Positions 26,201 through 38,275 of a stretch of DNA of 64,000 nucleotides are shown here, in pieces (position 1 is the first letter of the stretch; each line of letters starts with the position of its first letter). A program made the position numbers and the translations under genes. The stretch comes from Burhinus oedicnemus (lineage: Eukaryota; Chordata; Aves; Charadriiformes; Burhinidae), in assembly GCA_008921705.1 (NCBI GenBank), contig VFFE01007631.1, positions 500,599 through 564,598 of the forward strand, written 5' to 3'. Below the pieces are notes generated by a model, which ran no database searches, had not been told where the DNA came from, and saw nothing but the letters and a program-made list of their open reading frames with translations.

Positions 26201-28728
26201 TTCCTCCTTTTCTGAACTACTGATCATGTAAGTGTCTCTTACCTTGTTCAACAGTCAAAGATGATCCTGGTGCTTGTGCTTCATCGTCAAACACTGTTTC
26301 AAACTTCAGTTTGGTTGGACAGAATTACTACTGTTGGCCTTGGTTTTATGCAACCATTAACGGAAACATTTTCAATCCTGAGACCTTTCAAGTCTCATTC
26401 TACAATTCCTGCTTTTCCATCTAGAAACCAGTTTTTTGGGGTTTTTTTTTGGGGGGGGGGGGGGCAGGGAGTTGCCAGAAGCAATATTCTGCTTCCCTGT
26501 CCTAACCAATATAAACATGTTACTACTGTGGCTTTTAAGTCTTTATTATTTTGTAAGGTGTAGTACTTACTGAGTACTGCAAGCTCATTTCAGGTTCAAA
26601 TTCCAAGAGGCGAGTCCCAGAAAGGACAGATGGACTGCAATTCCAGAGGAAAAACACAGAATTCCACAGACACTTTTTAAAAAGCACACTTGCAGTTTCA
26701 TGATTCACTTCTCAAGTTCTTGATGAGAACTAGGGGGATTTTGTGTATTTTTCCTGGAAGACCTACTTCCTACAAGTTACTTCTCTCCCACCTTGTTTCT
26801 TGCATCATGCTTGCCAACAGTACCTTAAATGGATCTCCATGACTCAGATTTCTTCACGGAAGCCAGTTTCTGGTCCCACACAGCCAGAATGTAGCAGTTT
26901 CTTTTAAAGGAACTGATACCTACATTTAACACTTTGAATACAATTCATTGCCTTGAAACCAAAATTACAGTGTAGGGTAAAGAGCCTTACAAAGATTGGT
27001 TTGAAGTATCACACTGCTCCGCCGTTTCAATTAAACAGGAATTAATACGGGAAATGGAGAGGTAGGAGATATGCGAAAAGGTCCCAGAGTCAGTCTGGTG
27101 CCTTATACGTGCTCAAAGTTATCTTTGGGGAGTTCTAGCAAGTAAAAAGGAAGCACAAAGGTACCCGGAGTGTAACTTTTTCCACAGACACTTCCTAGCA
27201 TTCACCACATACCTGCTAAATGCAAATGGCTGGAATGGGGTGGGTTGCAGCTGGTGGACCCAGGTATTTCCCAGGCTAGTCAGTCATTCAGGCTGTCAAG
27301 ACTGTTAGCCTGACTACAGAACACAACTGTAAAGCTCCTGAGTCAAAAAGCAGCCTTGCTTGCCACAAGAAGCTGTGAACTAGCTGCATGCCTTTGTAAG
27401 GGCTGGAGAACAAATAATCGCTTTGATAAAAATTTGGGTTAAGAGAAACATACTGTGTATATACGTTAAAAGTGGTAAGACAGCCTATCTTACACTTAGC
27501 TCACTGGCTATTTGTGGCAGCTGGGAAAAGAATGGTAACAATCACATTCAGCAACTTCTGGAGATAATTTTAATATCAAAAGTATTCGCATTCTCATAGC
27601 ACATTATCTAACAAATCTACAAAGGCAATCCTTTAATGTTATAAAACCAATTTAGAAAAGTTTATACATGACTTTTGCTTTTAAGTATCTATAAACCAGT
27701 CAATTTAAAAAAGAACAAATTACTTTGTGATAAAAACTAACTTTACCATAAGAAAAAGTCCAAACTATTTGTCATAAGGGAACATTGAAGATATGCATCA
27801 ATTAAAAAGGTGCAGAGAAAGGGCACACATTTCCGCATTTTATCTTTCATCTGTCTTACAATAAATACAGAGATTATCCCTGTAAGTAATGCTGATGATG
27901 TGATTTAGGTGACGAAAGCCACAAAACCTCTGGGATGAGGGGGACAGATGTTGGTGGAGGGGTAGTGACAAACTACAGAATTAAAGTAGAAACAAAGACA
28001 AAAACCACACAGTAATTGCACTAGGCTGCTCACAGCTATACAGAAGGTAACTGCGCTCAGCAAATTACTTTATTTTAAAATTGCCTCTCTTCTCCAGAAA
28101 GAATGCTTCCTGGTTTGAGAAACAATGGTGGGGGATTTTTTTGGATGACTGTACAGAACCTGAAGTAATAACTGGATTTTCGAAATGCCAGGTTTCAGAG
28201 TTGTCTTGAGGGAAGGGGGCCCTGAGAATTCTGCAATGCCATAAAAATGCTCACATCTTTGGGTTGACCTCAATTTTTATTTTAACTCTCTAGCCTACTT
28301 CCAGCTTTAAGAGCTCTGGTTTTGTAGACAGGTTTATGACACAGGTGATTTTGGTGGTTATCTGATACACGGCCCTTCTGAAGGGTGTTATCACAAGTTT
28401 ACTTACAGTGGGGAACAGGAAAAAGCATCCTCATAAAACAGTCACCTTCTATCGTGCAGTAACTACATAAAAAAAGTGTGCAAATGTCAAAATGTTATTG
28501 GAGTTTTATGTGATCGCTGCTTAAAGAAGAACTACGTTGATACGTATTAAGACAATGATAAACCTGTGCTACTTTATCAAATCAAGTCCAAGTTCAAACA
28601 CTCAAATATCCAGGCATCTTTACTCAATTCTCCTGAGCAAAGTATAAATCCTGTTTGTTTTATATCTAAATTACATATCATAAAGACATATTATATATAA
28701 CATAATGACCTTCTTGAATGAAAATGGC
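23231..28728. other. IMPG2-SENP7 intergenic interval
   Basis: This lies between the IMPG2 start and the SENP7 3' end, both on the minus strand. No exon, RNA gene or full transposon is recognised. It includes a T9-G14 tract (26442-26464). Given the shared orientation, it would hold both SENP7 termination signals and IMPG2 upstream control elements. Confidence 0.6.
26442..26464. repeat. T9 followed by G14 homopolymer tract
   Basis: A run of nine T then fourteen G on the plus strand. A G run this long can form a quadruplex between strands or slip in sequencing. Its true length is uncertain. Confidence 0.85.
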
Positions 28729-29047
28729 TTTATTTTTCAGTGAAACACCTCAAACTTTTGAGGCTGTTAAGCCACAACCTGCTAGGCTTTCTAATGCATG
28801 TGATGCCATTAGATTTGCAGGTATAACTCCCAAAAATAAGGCGAATAGGATTAAAAATCTACTGCCTATATGTATTGTAATGGCATGTACCTTGAGAGCA
28901 AGATTTCTTCTAAAATCTGATTAGAAGAAAACCTAATAAAAATACTTTAAAAAAAATCCACTCTTGACTTTAAAAGATTTCAATGGTCACTCTCAAGCAA
29001 ATGTCTTCCACTCATGGAAATAAATTTTTATGATGAAATTGCCAGGA

Positions 29048-29082
29048 AGGAAAAAAAAACAAAAACAAAAACAAAAACCAAA
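29048..29082. repeat. A-rich simple repeat, caaaa units
   Basis: A stretch of A runs interrupted by single C about every six bases. It is a simple repeat within the probable SENP7 3' UTR or just downstream. Confidence 0.7.
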
Positions 29083-29572
29083 CCTCAGCAGCCTCAAATC
29101 TTGGCAGAATTTTCTGACACATGCAGACTACTTCTGTATATAATTAGAAACAAAACAAAAAAATACATCTCTAAAGAGAGTCGATATTAGATCCTTAAAT
29201 TAAAACAATACATAGTATTTATTCTATCTGTATGAGCTGCAAAATCGAAAGAGACACAGTATAGGGTTAAAATCCTGTCTTCAGGCCTGACTCCTACATA
29301 ATCATCCATGTTTATATAGAATTGTAAAGAACAGGCTCCAAAAGATGAAAATATTTTTGCATCCTTGTGGCACATACCTGTATGCAGCTTTCATATTCCA
29401 AGTAAAGAATCAATTAGCATGCCATATATATTAGCTATAACTTACATATTTACACTTGTATCTACAACCTTTTCCTTTCCCCTTATAGCTGTATTCTATG
29501 ACCACACAACCCAAATAAAAAGAAAATTCTTTAAATAAATACACACTGAACAAACAAAATACTTCTGGTTCC

Positions 29573-29593
29573 TTTTTTTTTTTTTTTTTTTTT
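29573..29593. repeat. Poly-T run, 21 bases
   Basis: Uninterrupted T run on the plus strand, an A run on the SENP7 sense strand, about 110 bp past the stop codon. It could be slippage or the relic tail of a retrotransposed sequence. Confidence 0.9.
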
Positions 29594-29701
29594 CCTTCTT
29601 CCTTGCAAGGCAGAAAGAGTCCAAATGCTGCTAAGCAGAGTTCCAGAGTTCCAGTTACTTTATACAGCAACGTTCTTTGCAGGTCTGGCTTACTAGATTT
29701 A

Positions 29702-29839
29702 TTAGCTGCTGCTGCCACTATGCTGTTGAAAATGCAGTTGCAAGATCAGGTCTCGAATTTCTTCTCTTTTGCTTCTGATAAGCTGACGAGGGAACCACGT
29801 CTCCAGATGCAGTGGCTGTTCAAAGTTAACAATGGGATT
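29702..29839 (-). CDS. SENP7: SENP7 terminal coding exon
   Basis: This exon encodes 45 residues plus TAA (29702-29704). It starts [18 protein letters not shown] and ends QQHSGSSS, against the human C terminus QQQKGSSS. The acceptor is tttctgttaccag. The intron before it (29840-34264) holds the long degenerate CR1 element. The 3' UTR continues to lower coordinates. Confidence 0.96.
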   Translation of the reverse strand, partial: NPIVNFEQPLHLETWFPRQLIRSKREEIRDLILQLHFQQHSGSSS

Positions 29840-32800
29840 CTGGTAACAGAAAAAGGAATACTTACAGCATGAATTTCCTAAAGCAACCTTCAAAAACAAT
29901 TTCAAACCCTTCCATTACTGCTGAGACCGAGGAGGCACAAACAAGTTTCCATGAGACAGTGACAGGCTTCAAAGTCAAATTCCAGTTCCTCCATGGTAAT
30001 CACGCATATATATATATATACACATACATATACACACACACACACACACACACCCCCCCACACACACACCCTTGCCACAAGTTACTCATGGTAAACACCA
30101 AACAAGTTACCACCACTTGTCTTAAAGATACAGCAGTATAAGCACATATTCAAGGCAGATTCCATGTACTATGATAGAATTAGACGTACTTTCGATATCT
30201 AACAAGGGACAGATGCACTCTGGTCACAAAACACACACGTACAGTCACACAACAGGGAAGGATCACGCATACAGCAGTTAAGCATGATGAGGTTTTGTTG
30301 CCTCAGGTGTGTGTTTTTCTGTCATGAGCTCGTCTGTCTGATAGAAGACAACAAAGAAGCAAAAACACTGCTAGCAGTTTTAGTAGGATATGAGGGGGAG
30401 AACTCGGAACAAAAGAGGATAGCAAACTGAAATGGCTGAGAGATGCTGGCAGCTTTGGCAGTAAGACCACAACACCACATTTGATTTGCCAAAGTGAATT
30501 TTTTTCCTCTTTCCCTCTGCTTTCTTTTGCCGCACTTGTATTTCACCTTCTCCTTCCTTTGGATAAAGTAGTATATGATAAATTGAAAAAGCAAAACAAA
30601 AAACACATAATGATTTGCGGTCTATGAGCCCTGGTATGCTTAGGACAAATTAAAGCCACCTTGTTCTGGCCCTGCTTCTGCAAGCAAAACATGACCCCAC
30701 TGTTAGAGAACGAGCAGTTCAAAAGCATTGGTAAAGAGTTTCATTTCTCACCTACACAACAGCTCAACTCATCTATCACAGAATGGTTGAGGACATGGTT
30801 GAAGGAACTTCTGGAGGTCATCTGGTCCACCTCCCCGCTCAAGCACGGCCACCTAGAACCAGCTGCCAGGACCATGTCCAGACAGCTTTTGAATATCTCC
30901 AAGGAGGGACACTGCACAACCTCTCTGGGCAAACCGTACCAGCACTTGGTCACCCTCACAGTGAAAAAAAGCACTTCCTTACGTCCAGAGGAACCTCCTT
31001 TGTTTAAGTTTGTATCCATTGCCTCTTGTCCTGTCATTAGGCTCCACTGAAAGAGAGGGCTCTGTCCATTTTGCACCCCCGTACACATTGATAGGATTCC
31101 CCTTGAGTCCTCTCTCAGAGTCCCAGCTCTCTCAACCTTTCCTCACAGGAGAGATGCTGCAGTACCTTAATCATCTTTGTGACCCTTTGCTGGACTTGCT
31201 TCAATAGCTCCACCTCTCTGTTTTACTGGGGAGACCAGAACTGGACACAGCACTGAGGAGAGGGGAAGGATGACCTCCCTTGAACTGCTGGAAACGTTCC
31301 TCCTAACATAAACCAGGATACTGCTGTCCTTCTTCACTGCAAGGCCATGCTGCTGGCACATGTTCAACTTGGTGTCCACCAGGACCCTTAGGCCTTTTTC
31401 AGCAAAGCTTCTTTCCAGCTGAGTGACTCCCAGTATATATTGGTGCCTGAGGCTGTTACTCCCTGGGCGCAGGACTCTATGCTTGTTGAACTTCATGAGG
31501 TTCCTGTCAGCCCACTCTCTGGCGTCTTGAGGTCCCTCTGGATAGCAGCATGACCCTCTGGCGTATCAGCCACTCAGTTTTGTGTCATCTGTGAACTTGC
31601 TGAGGGTGCACTCTGTCCCAACATCCAGATCAATAATGAAGATGTTAAACAGGACTGGACCCAGTATTGACTCCTGGGGGTACACTGCTAGTTACTAGCC
31701 TCCAACTAGGCTGTCTAACACTAAACACCACCCTCGGGACCCATCCAGTCAGCCAGTTTTCAATCCAACTCACTGTCTGCTCATCCAGCCCATAGTCCAT
31801 CAGCTTCTCTGAGGATCTTACGGGAGATAGTGTCAAAGGCCTTGCTGAAGTCCAGGTAGACAATATCCACTGCTCTCCCCTCATCTACCAAGTCAGTCAT
31901 TTCATCATAGACGGTTATCAGGTTGGTCAAATATGACCCCCCCACCGCCTTTGTGAATCCATGCTGACTACTCTCAATCCCCTTCCTGTCCTTCACACGT
32001 CTGGATATGGTTTCCAGGATTAGTTGTTCCATCACCTTCCCAGGGATCAAGGTGAGGCTGACCAGCCTGTCGCTCCCCAGGTCCTCCTTCCTGCCTTTTT
32101 TGAAGATAGGAGTAACATTTGCTTTTCTCCAGTCCTCTTCTGATTGCCACGACTGTTCAAAGATTATCAAAAGTGGTCTCACAATGATATCAGCCAGCTT
32201 CCTCAGCACTCATGGGAGCATCCACTAGGGCCCATGGACTTATGAATGTCCAGTTTCAGTATTCCCTTGCCCGATGCTCTTCCACCAGGGGTATGTCTTC
32301 CTTGCTCCAGTCTCTTCCCGAGCCTCTAGGGCCTGGGACTCCTGAAAGCCAGCCTTGTTAGTAAAGACTGAGATGAAGAAGGCATTCAGAAGCTCAGCCT
32401 TTTCCATGTCCCATGTCACCAGGGCCCTTGCCCCATTCAGCAGGCATTCCACATCTTCCTTACTCTTCCTTTTGCTGCTTACATAATTATAGAAGCCCTT
32501 CTTGTTGCCTTGGACATTTCTCACCAGATTAAACTCCAGTTGGGTTTGGCTTTCCGAATTATGCCTCTGCATGCTTGGACAGTCTCTCTACATTCCTCCC
32601 AGGTTAACTGTCCCTGCTTCTGTCTTCTGTATACTTCCTTTTTATGTTTGAGTTTTGCCAGGAGCTGCTCCTCCATCCATGCAGGCCTCCTGGCATCTTT
32701 GCTTGATTTCCTGCTTGTTTGGATGAACTGTTCTTTAGCTTGGAGGTGGTGTTCCTTGAATATCAAGCAGTCTTCTTGGACCCCTCTTCCCTCCAGGGCC

Positions 32801-35800
32801 TTATCCCATGGAATTCTTCCAAGCAGATCGCTGAAGAGGCCAAAGTCCAGGCTTGTGATCTTGCTTTTTGCCCAGCTCCTTCCTCTCATGATCCTGAACT
32901 CCATCATCTTATGGTCAGTGCAGCCAAGGCTGCCTTTGACCTTTACATCCCCAAGCAGACCTTCCTTGCTTGTGAGTATGTGGTCCAGCACAACACCTTT
33001 CCTCACTGGTGTCTCTGTCGCTTGGGTCAGGAAGCTGTCATCAATGCTCTCCAGGAACCTCCTGGATTGCTTATGTCCTTCTGTGTTGTTCCACCAGCAG
33101 ATGTCAAGGTCCCCCACAGGGACCACGGCCTGTGAACGTGAGGCTGCTCCTAGCTGTCCATAAAAGGCCTCGTCCGCTTCTTCTTCCTGATCAGGTGGCC
33201 TACAGCAGATGCCCACTACTATGTCACCCATATTAATCTGCTCTTTAATCACTACCCATAAGCTCTCAGTTGGCTCCTCATCCAACCCTAGGCAGAGCTC
33301 CATGCATTCCAGCTGCTCTCTTACATAAAGGGCAACTCTACCTCCTCATTGTCTCAGCCTGTCCTTCATAAAGAGCCTGTATCCATCCATCACAGCATTC
33401 CAGTCATGTGAGCTATCCCACCACGTCCCCATGACCTCAACAAGATCATAGCCCTGCAACTGCACACAAATCTCTAATTCCTCATATTTATTCCCCACGC
33501 TCTGTGCACTAGTGTACAGGCACTTTGGAAAAACGATCTGTTCTACCACAGAAGAAAAATCTGTCCACTGGCCAAGGCCCCACACAAAGCTTTCCATGTA
33601 CAGGACTCTCAGAGATAACGTGGACCACATGTATAAGCATCAAACAAGCAGAGCCATTCAAAGGACAGAGCAAAAGGGCAGTGCACTAATCAGGGGGATG
33701 AAGAGCTGGGGACACCCTAAAAGACAGTGCCTGAAGTCCAGCATCTGCAGATGTTTAAGGGTATGTGCTGAACAGGAAAGAGAGGCTCCCTTAGCTCTGT
33801 GCATTCTCTTTTAAGGATTCCCTCCTCCCTCTCTCTGCAGAATCTGCAGCCTGCAGAGCCACTCAAAGGCCAATGTACAAGCTGACCAAAGTTTTAGAAG
33901 CTACAAGAAGAGATGCACAGAACAGATGCCTTTGTAACATCTGTTGGCCAGAAATGTGTAAACTAAATAGACTCCAAACACACCCAAATAGTTAGGGATA
34001 TTGAATGTGTCAGTATAACAGCAACATTAAACTACAAGGTCAGAAATGTTTGCCAACAAACACAGATGAGAAACTGTCTGTGCTCCAGATACAAAGACCC
34101 CTGCCACTACTTGAAGAATGGGGTTTATCTCCTCTTCCTCAAACGGCTTTGATACTTTTGAGGTTGAGCATCATAGGCTTTTGTGTCTGGCTATTTCCCT
34201 CAGGAACAGTTTTTTTGGGTTTAAGGTGATTTTAGGGAAAGGGGAAGGTAGTTTCCATTTGTACCTGGAAGAAGCTTTCCACATATTGCAGCAAATAGAC
34301 CCCACAATCACTGCTGTTATCTTGTTTAGGCACTCTGGGACACAGATCAATCATTGTTGATTTATTGAATTCTCGATGCGTTTTTCGTTTAGCTTCCCAT
34401 TCCACTTCAAGGTACCTACAAAAGAAAGCAAACAGATTAAATACTTGAAAAATAACTACCAAGCTTAATGAATTTTGGGATACTACTCAATGTTGTTCTG
34501 GAGCTGGCCAAAAAGCTAAAATAGCTTCAACCAATTTCTTTCACAGAATCCGTCAAAGAAATTCATAAAAGAAACAACACAATTTTCACTATCCAATATT
34601 CTATCACACTCAGAGGTATCTCTACCACATAATATGCATTATACAAAACAGACAGATGCATGATGTTATTTAAAAAGTTATTTGTGCTGAGTTTCTTCAA
34701 GCTATTAGGATACCAGGACATTTTTAAACCTTGACTAAAGGAAGTACTCAAGTAATCTTTCCTAGCTATCACAAAGATTTTTTTTCCTGGGTTCATCCTA
34801 AGTGGCTAGCAGTGGTTTTCTAACCTAAGTAAACCATTAAAAAACCCCTTAGAATTCATGTTACAAACAACTTCAGTTACAACTGTGCCAATATAACCCT
34901 TGCAACCTACTAGTGTACAAGGTGTATAAAGACTTGTTAAAAAACTTAAGGGATCACTTCTTTAATGATTATGACTTATTTGTTATCAGACTTTTCTGTT
35001 GTTCTTGTGCTCCAGTAGCAACTCACTGACCCCACATTCTGGGCTGGCCACTGATTTTGAAGATGGGATTGAAAGCATAAGGGTCTGATTTTAAAAGGCA
35101 ACAGCTACCTATACTTTTCTGCTGACTTTAGTCAGAGTTGCAAAGGTTCAGGGCTTGTGAAAATCAAACATAAGGTCTGACTTTAGGAAATAAAAGATAC
35201 ATACATTAAGTCAGACCTTGTGTTTGATTTCTAAAAGACCCAAGTCCTTGCAATTCTGAGAATAAAAATATATAAAACACCCTGAATGCCTTTGGGGGAA
35301 ATGACAACTGTGAAAAGAAGGTAAAAATGAAACAATTCAAAGATCAGTGAAGCACATTCCCTAGAAACTGCAAGAACCTATGACTGTAGACCTTAAAATT
35401 AATTTGTTTGAACATAACAAAAATCAACTCAAGGAAAGAAGAGGTCACGGAACACCTGCAGCAGTTTCCTTAAACTTCTGCTTTCAGGGTGTAACTGCAA
35501 ATTGAAGGAATAAGAGGTCTGCTTCCCAAACTTGCCTCATCTCACAAATCATAAACCACTTCTTTGTTTTCTGACTTTTCATGACATCTCTCTGAACTCC
35601 AGGAAACCATCCTCTCTGGAATTTCAACCCCAGGGGTAGCTCAAAGCATACAGCACTAAGTTAATACATCCCACAGAGATTTTTTTTTTTAAAAAATAAT
35701 AAATTGCTATTTCACTCTTCCTCCCAAGACACACATTGTGGGGAGGCCTCTCTATCTAGGGAAAAGGTTTCACAAAAATTTCAGATTCTCATCTAACCCT

Positions 35801-38242
35801 CACATAGTATTTTGAAGAATTTACTTTTACAAGAAGGACATACTACTTGGTTTACAGATTTTTGTTCCTTTCAGTGAAGTGAATACAACAGTGAACAAAA
35901 AGACCAATTCTGTTTAGCTTCAAATATTTAATATCAGCAACTTTTTAAAAAGTTGTTGATAGATGTTAAAGTCATTACAAGTGTATAAAAGTACTGAAAG
36001 TTTGAAGACATTCTTCCAATATTTAAATACTTATCACATAAAAGACTGAACATATTTTTACTCTCACTTTTCAAAACAAGTAATACCATTCCGATATAAC
36101 TATACTGACACACCAAGCTTTCAGAAAGCTTCAGTCTAGTTTCTACTTTTTTGCACATAGATAGGAGTGGATTTAACACTGTAATTCTGTAAGCTCCATC
36201 AAAAAAATGAAGATCGTCCCTTTGGAAAATAAATAATTTAAATTTCAAAGTATTCATTTTAAAGAATCTGGATTTCTACCCTTAAAAACACCCTCCATTA
36301 CTGAACTGGAGGGGAAAAAAAACTCCACCCACCCACCCCTCTATTTTTAATTTATTTTTTTTTCAATTTCAAAAAGACTGTCCAGTTTACAATTTTTGCA
36401 TTATATCTGCGCTGCAGAACAAAGACAGGCTTTTCACACAAGCCTCTGTATTGCTATTACAATTTTCTTTGTTGTGGCTCTTCATCGATTTTCCTTTAGC
36501 ATTAGAAATGTATACCTTTATAGAGAAAAGTATTTTGAACACAGAAATATGCCCAGCAGCATCTCTTTCTAATAAACAGAAACTGTAGTTACTTACTCTC
36601 TCAAAACCTGAACTGTTTTCTGCACAGAACCAGCTTTCAAAGAATCTAAGATGAGTATACAAGGCCTGTACACAACAAAAACAAACAAAAAAATCATTGT
36701 AGTCTTTCATTACCAACACTACTGAAGCAAATATTTTGTTTGAATACAGCTTAACAAGAGTATTGATATCTCAACAAACTTGGAAAAAAATGGACAAGTT
36801 TCTACAGTTGTGGCTTTATGACAAATAACTGAATGAATGCAGAATTTCTTAATACAATTTAATGATACAATATTAGTATGAAACAGAAACATACCTTTTA
36901 CAAATCTGCCTTTTGGAATTATTTAAGGAGATCTGGAAGAAGATAAAATAAAAATAACCTTAAAAAAACCTACAACGATTATAAACTCAAATGTCTTCAT
37001 AGATTTAAAGGTAAAGCCAAGAGGCTCCCATTTCAGAAAGGGAAAAACTGATAATTTTTAAAAACACATGAAAGCACAGCATAGGCAACATAGTTAGGCA
37101 AATGAGGACTTCAAGCTAATCCAAAGTGCCTTGCACATCCTGCAGGCCACACAAACATTGACAGCTGCAGCAAAAAAAGATGATGCAAAATCACTTGGTC
37201 AAGTATCAGAGCCTTCAGAAAGAGAGTAATACATGTTTCCTCTGTCAGTACGAAAAGGCACTTACTTTAGAAATACCTGAATCCAGGACCGAAGCAGAAG
37301 CAGCAATTTCATTGCCAACTAGTACAAAAGAACAAATTAAGAAGTCTTAAGAAAATATTTTATAACTGAAATACTTTTATTTTCAAATTCATGATTATTA
37401 GTATTCAAAATACAATAGTGCAGTATAAACTAATTTTGCTTCCCTTCTGAATGTTCAAACAGCAGAGTTACTGAGGACCTTCTTTCCTGATAAAATTCTT
37501 ACTGAAATCCAAGAACCTCCCACTCCTGGTGGGATCTGAGCTACTGATTTTACATATCCCTTCCAGTATCTTCCAGAGTTGCAGACAACAAGAATGCAGT
37601 GTAGTCCTTGCATGGTAATACAAAAACATATTACATCAATCTTGATGTGAAAGATACTTTTTAAGACATCGTATCTCTCCTTCAAGGATTAAGACACTAT
37701 CAGAACCGTATATGGCTTGACATAATTTTCTTCTGGTTTACCTACCTTTTGAGAATAAACTTCTGTTAGCATCCATTTCTTCTTCATCTTTGCAGTTACC
37801 AGGAAAGGCCAACACTGAACCAATTCTAGTGTTCTCACTCTCTGACGAAAGCGGAGACAGTTGAGGCTGGTGATATAATGAATCCCAATGGGGACACTCC
37901 TCATACACAGCTTCTTCTAACCATGGAAAACAGATAACTGCCATGTACCAATGAGACCTGCCCAGCAGTGGGGAGAAGGGGAGAAAAAACGTCAAAACTG
38001 TGTAACATTTGGTTCTGAACAGGATATGAAAAGTTTTTATAACCTTGAGAGCTCATGGACAACTGTTCTGTGACACATAAACGTTGCTGCCATGTTCCTT
38101 CGTGGCATCTCACAGTAATCCTCTCACTTGTTTTTTACTTTGCATTGTGGCATAACAGCAAGAAATAAGTATCAGTTCCTTTAAAAAAAAAACAACAAAC
38201 CCACCACAGCAATTTATCAGTGTCTCACCACCCATCCCACAC

Positions 38243-38275
<33 letters not shown>

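Larger units (their letters stand above)
28729..29701 (-). other. SENP7: SENP7 3' UTR, end uncertain
   Basis: Sequence downstream of the SENP7 stop, read on the minus strand. It includes a 21-base A run on the sense strand (29573-29593). Candidate AATAAA signals on the minus strand occur at 29218-29223 and 28729-28734. Which of them is used cannot be decided from sequence alone. No further open frame matching SENP7 follows. Confidence 0.4.
30774..33640 (-). mobile_element. CR1 LINE, long degenerate copy (endonuclease and reverse transcriptase remains)
   Basis: Minus-strand frames give CR1 ORF2 in pieces. An endonuclease start ([20 protein letters not shown], 33346-33630) is followed by the rest of the endonuclease and linker (32521-33303: [18 protein letters not shown]). 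Reverse transcriptase remains lie at 31781-32209 ([20 protein letters not shown]). A catalytic box, read as FTDDTK, is near 31580-31600. Pieces lie in different frames with stops, so it is inactive. The 3' end near 30774 has typical CR1 sequence (tcacagaatggttgagg on the plus strand). The 5' end is approximate. It lies in the last SENP7 intron, in the same orientation as the gene. Confidence 0.92.

Noticed and set aside
32510..33163. 217-codon plus-strand open frame
   Set aside because: It is antisense to the CR1 endonuclease region. The minus strand gives clear CR1 protein, while the plus frame is only a low-complexity Leu/Ser-rich shadow.
37266..37276. 11-nt SENP7 micro-exon
   Set aside because: It keeps frame, but the 53-nt version with the upstream acceptor has a better pyrimidine tract and adds residues resembling the human linker. 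It is kept only as an alternative acceptor.
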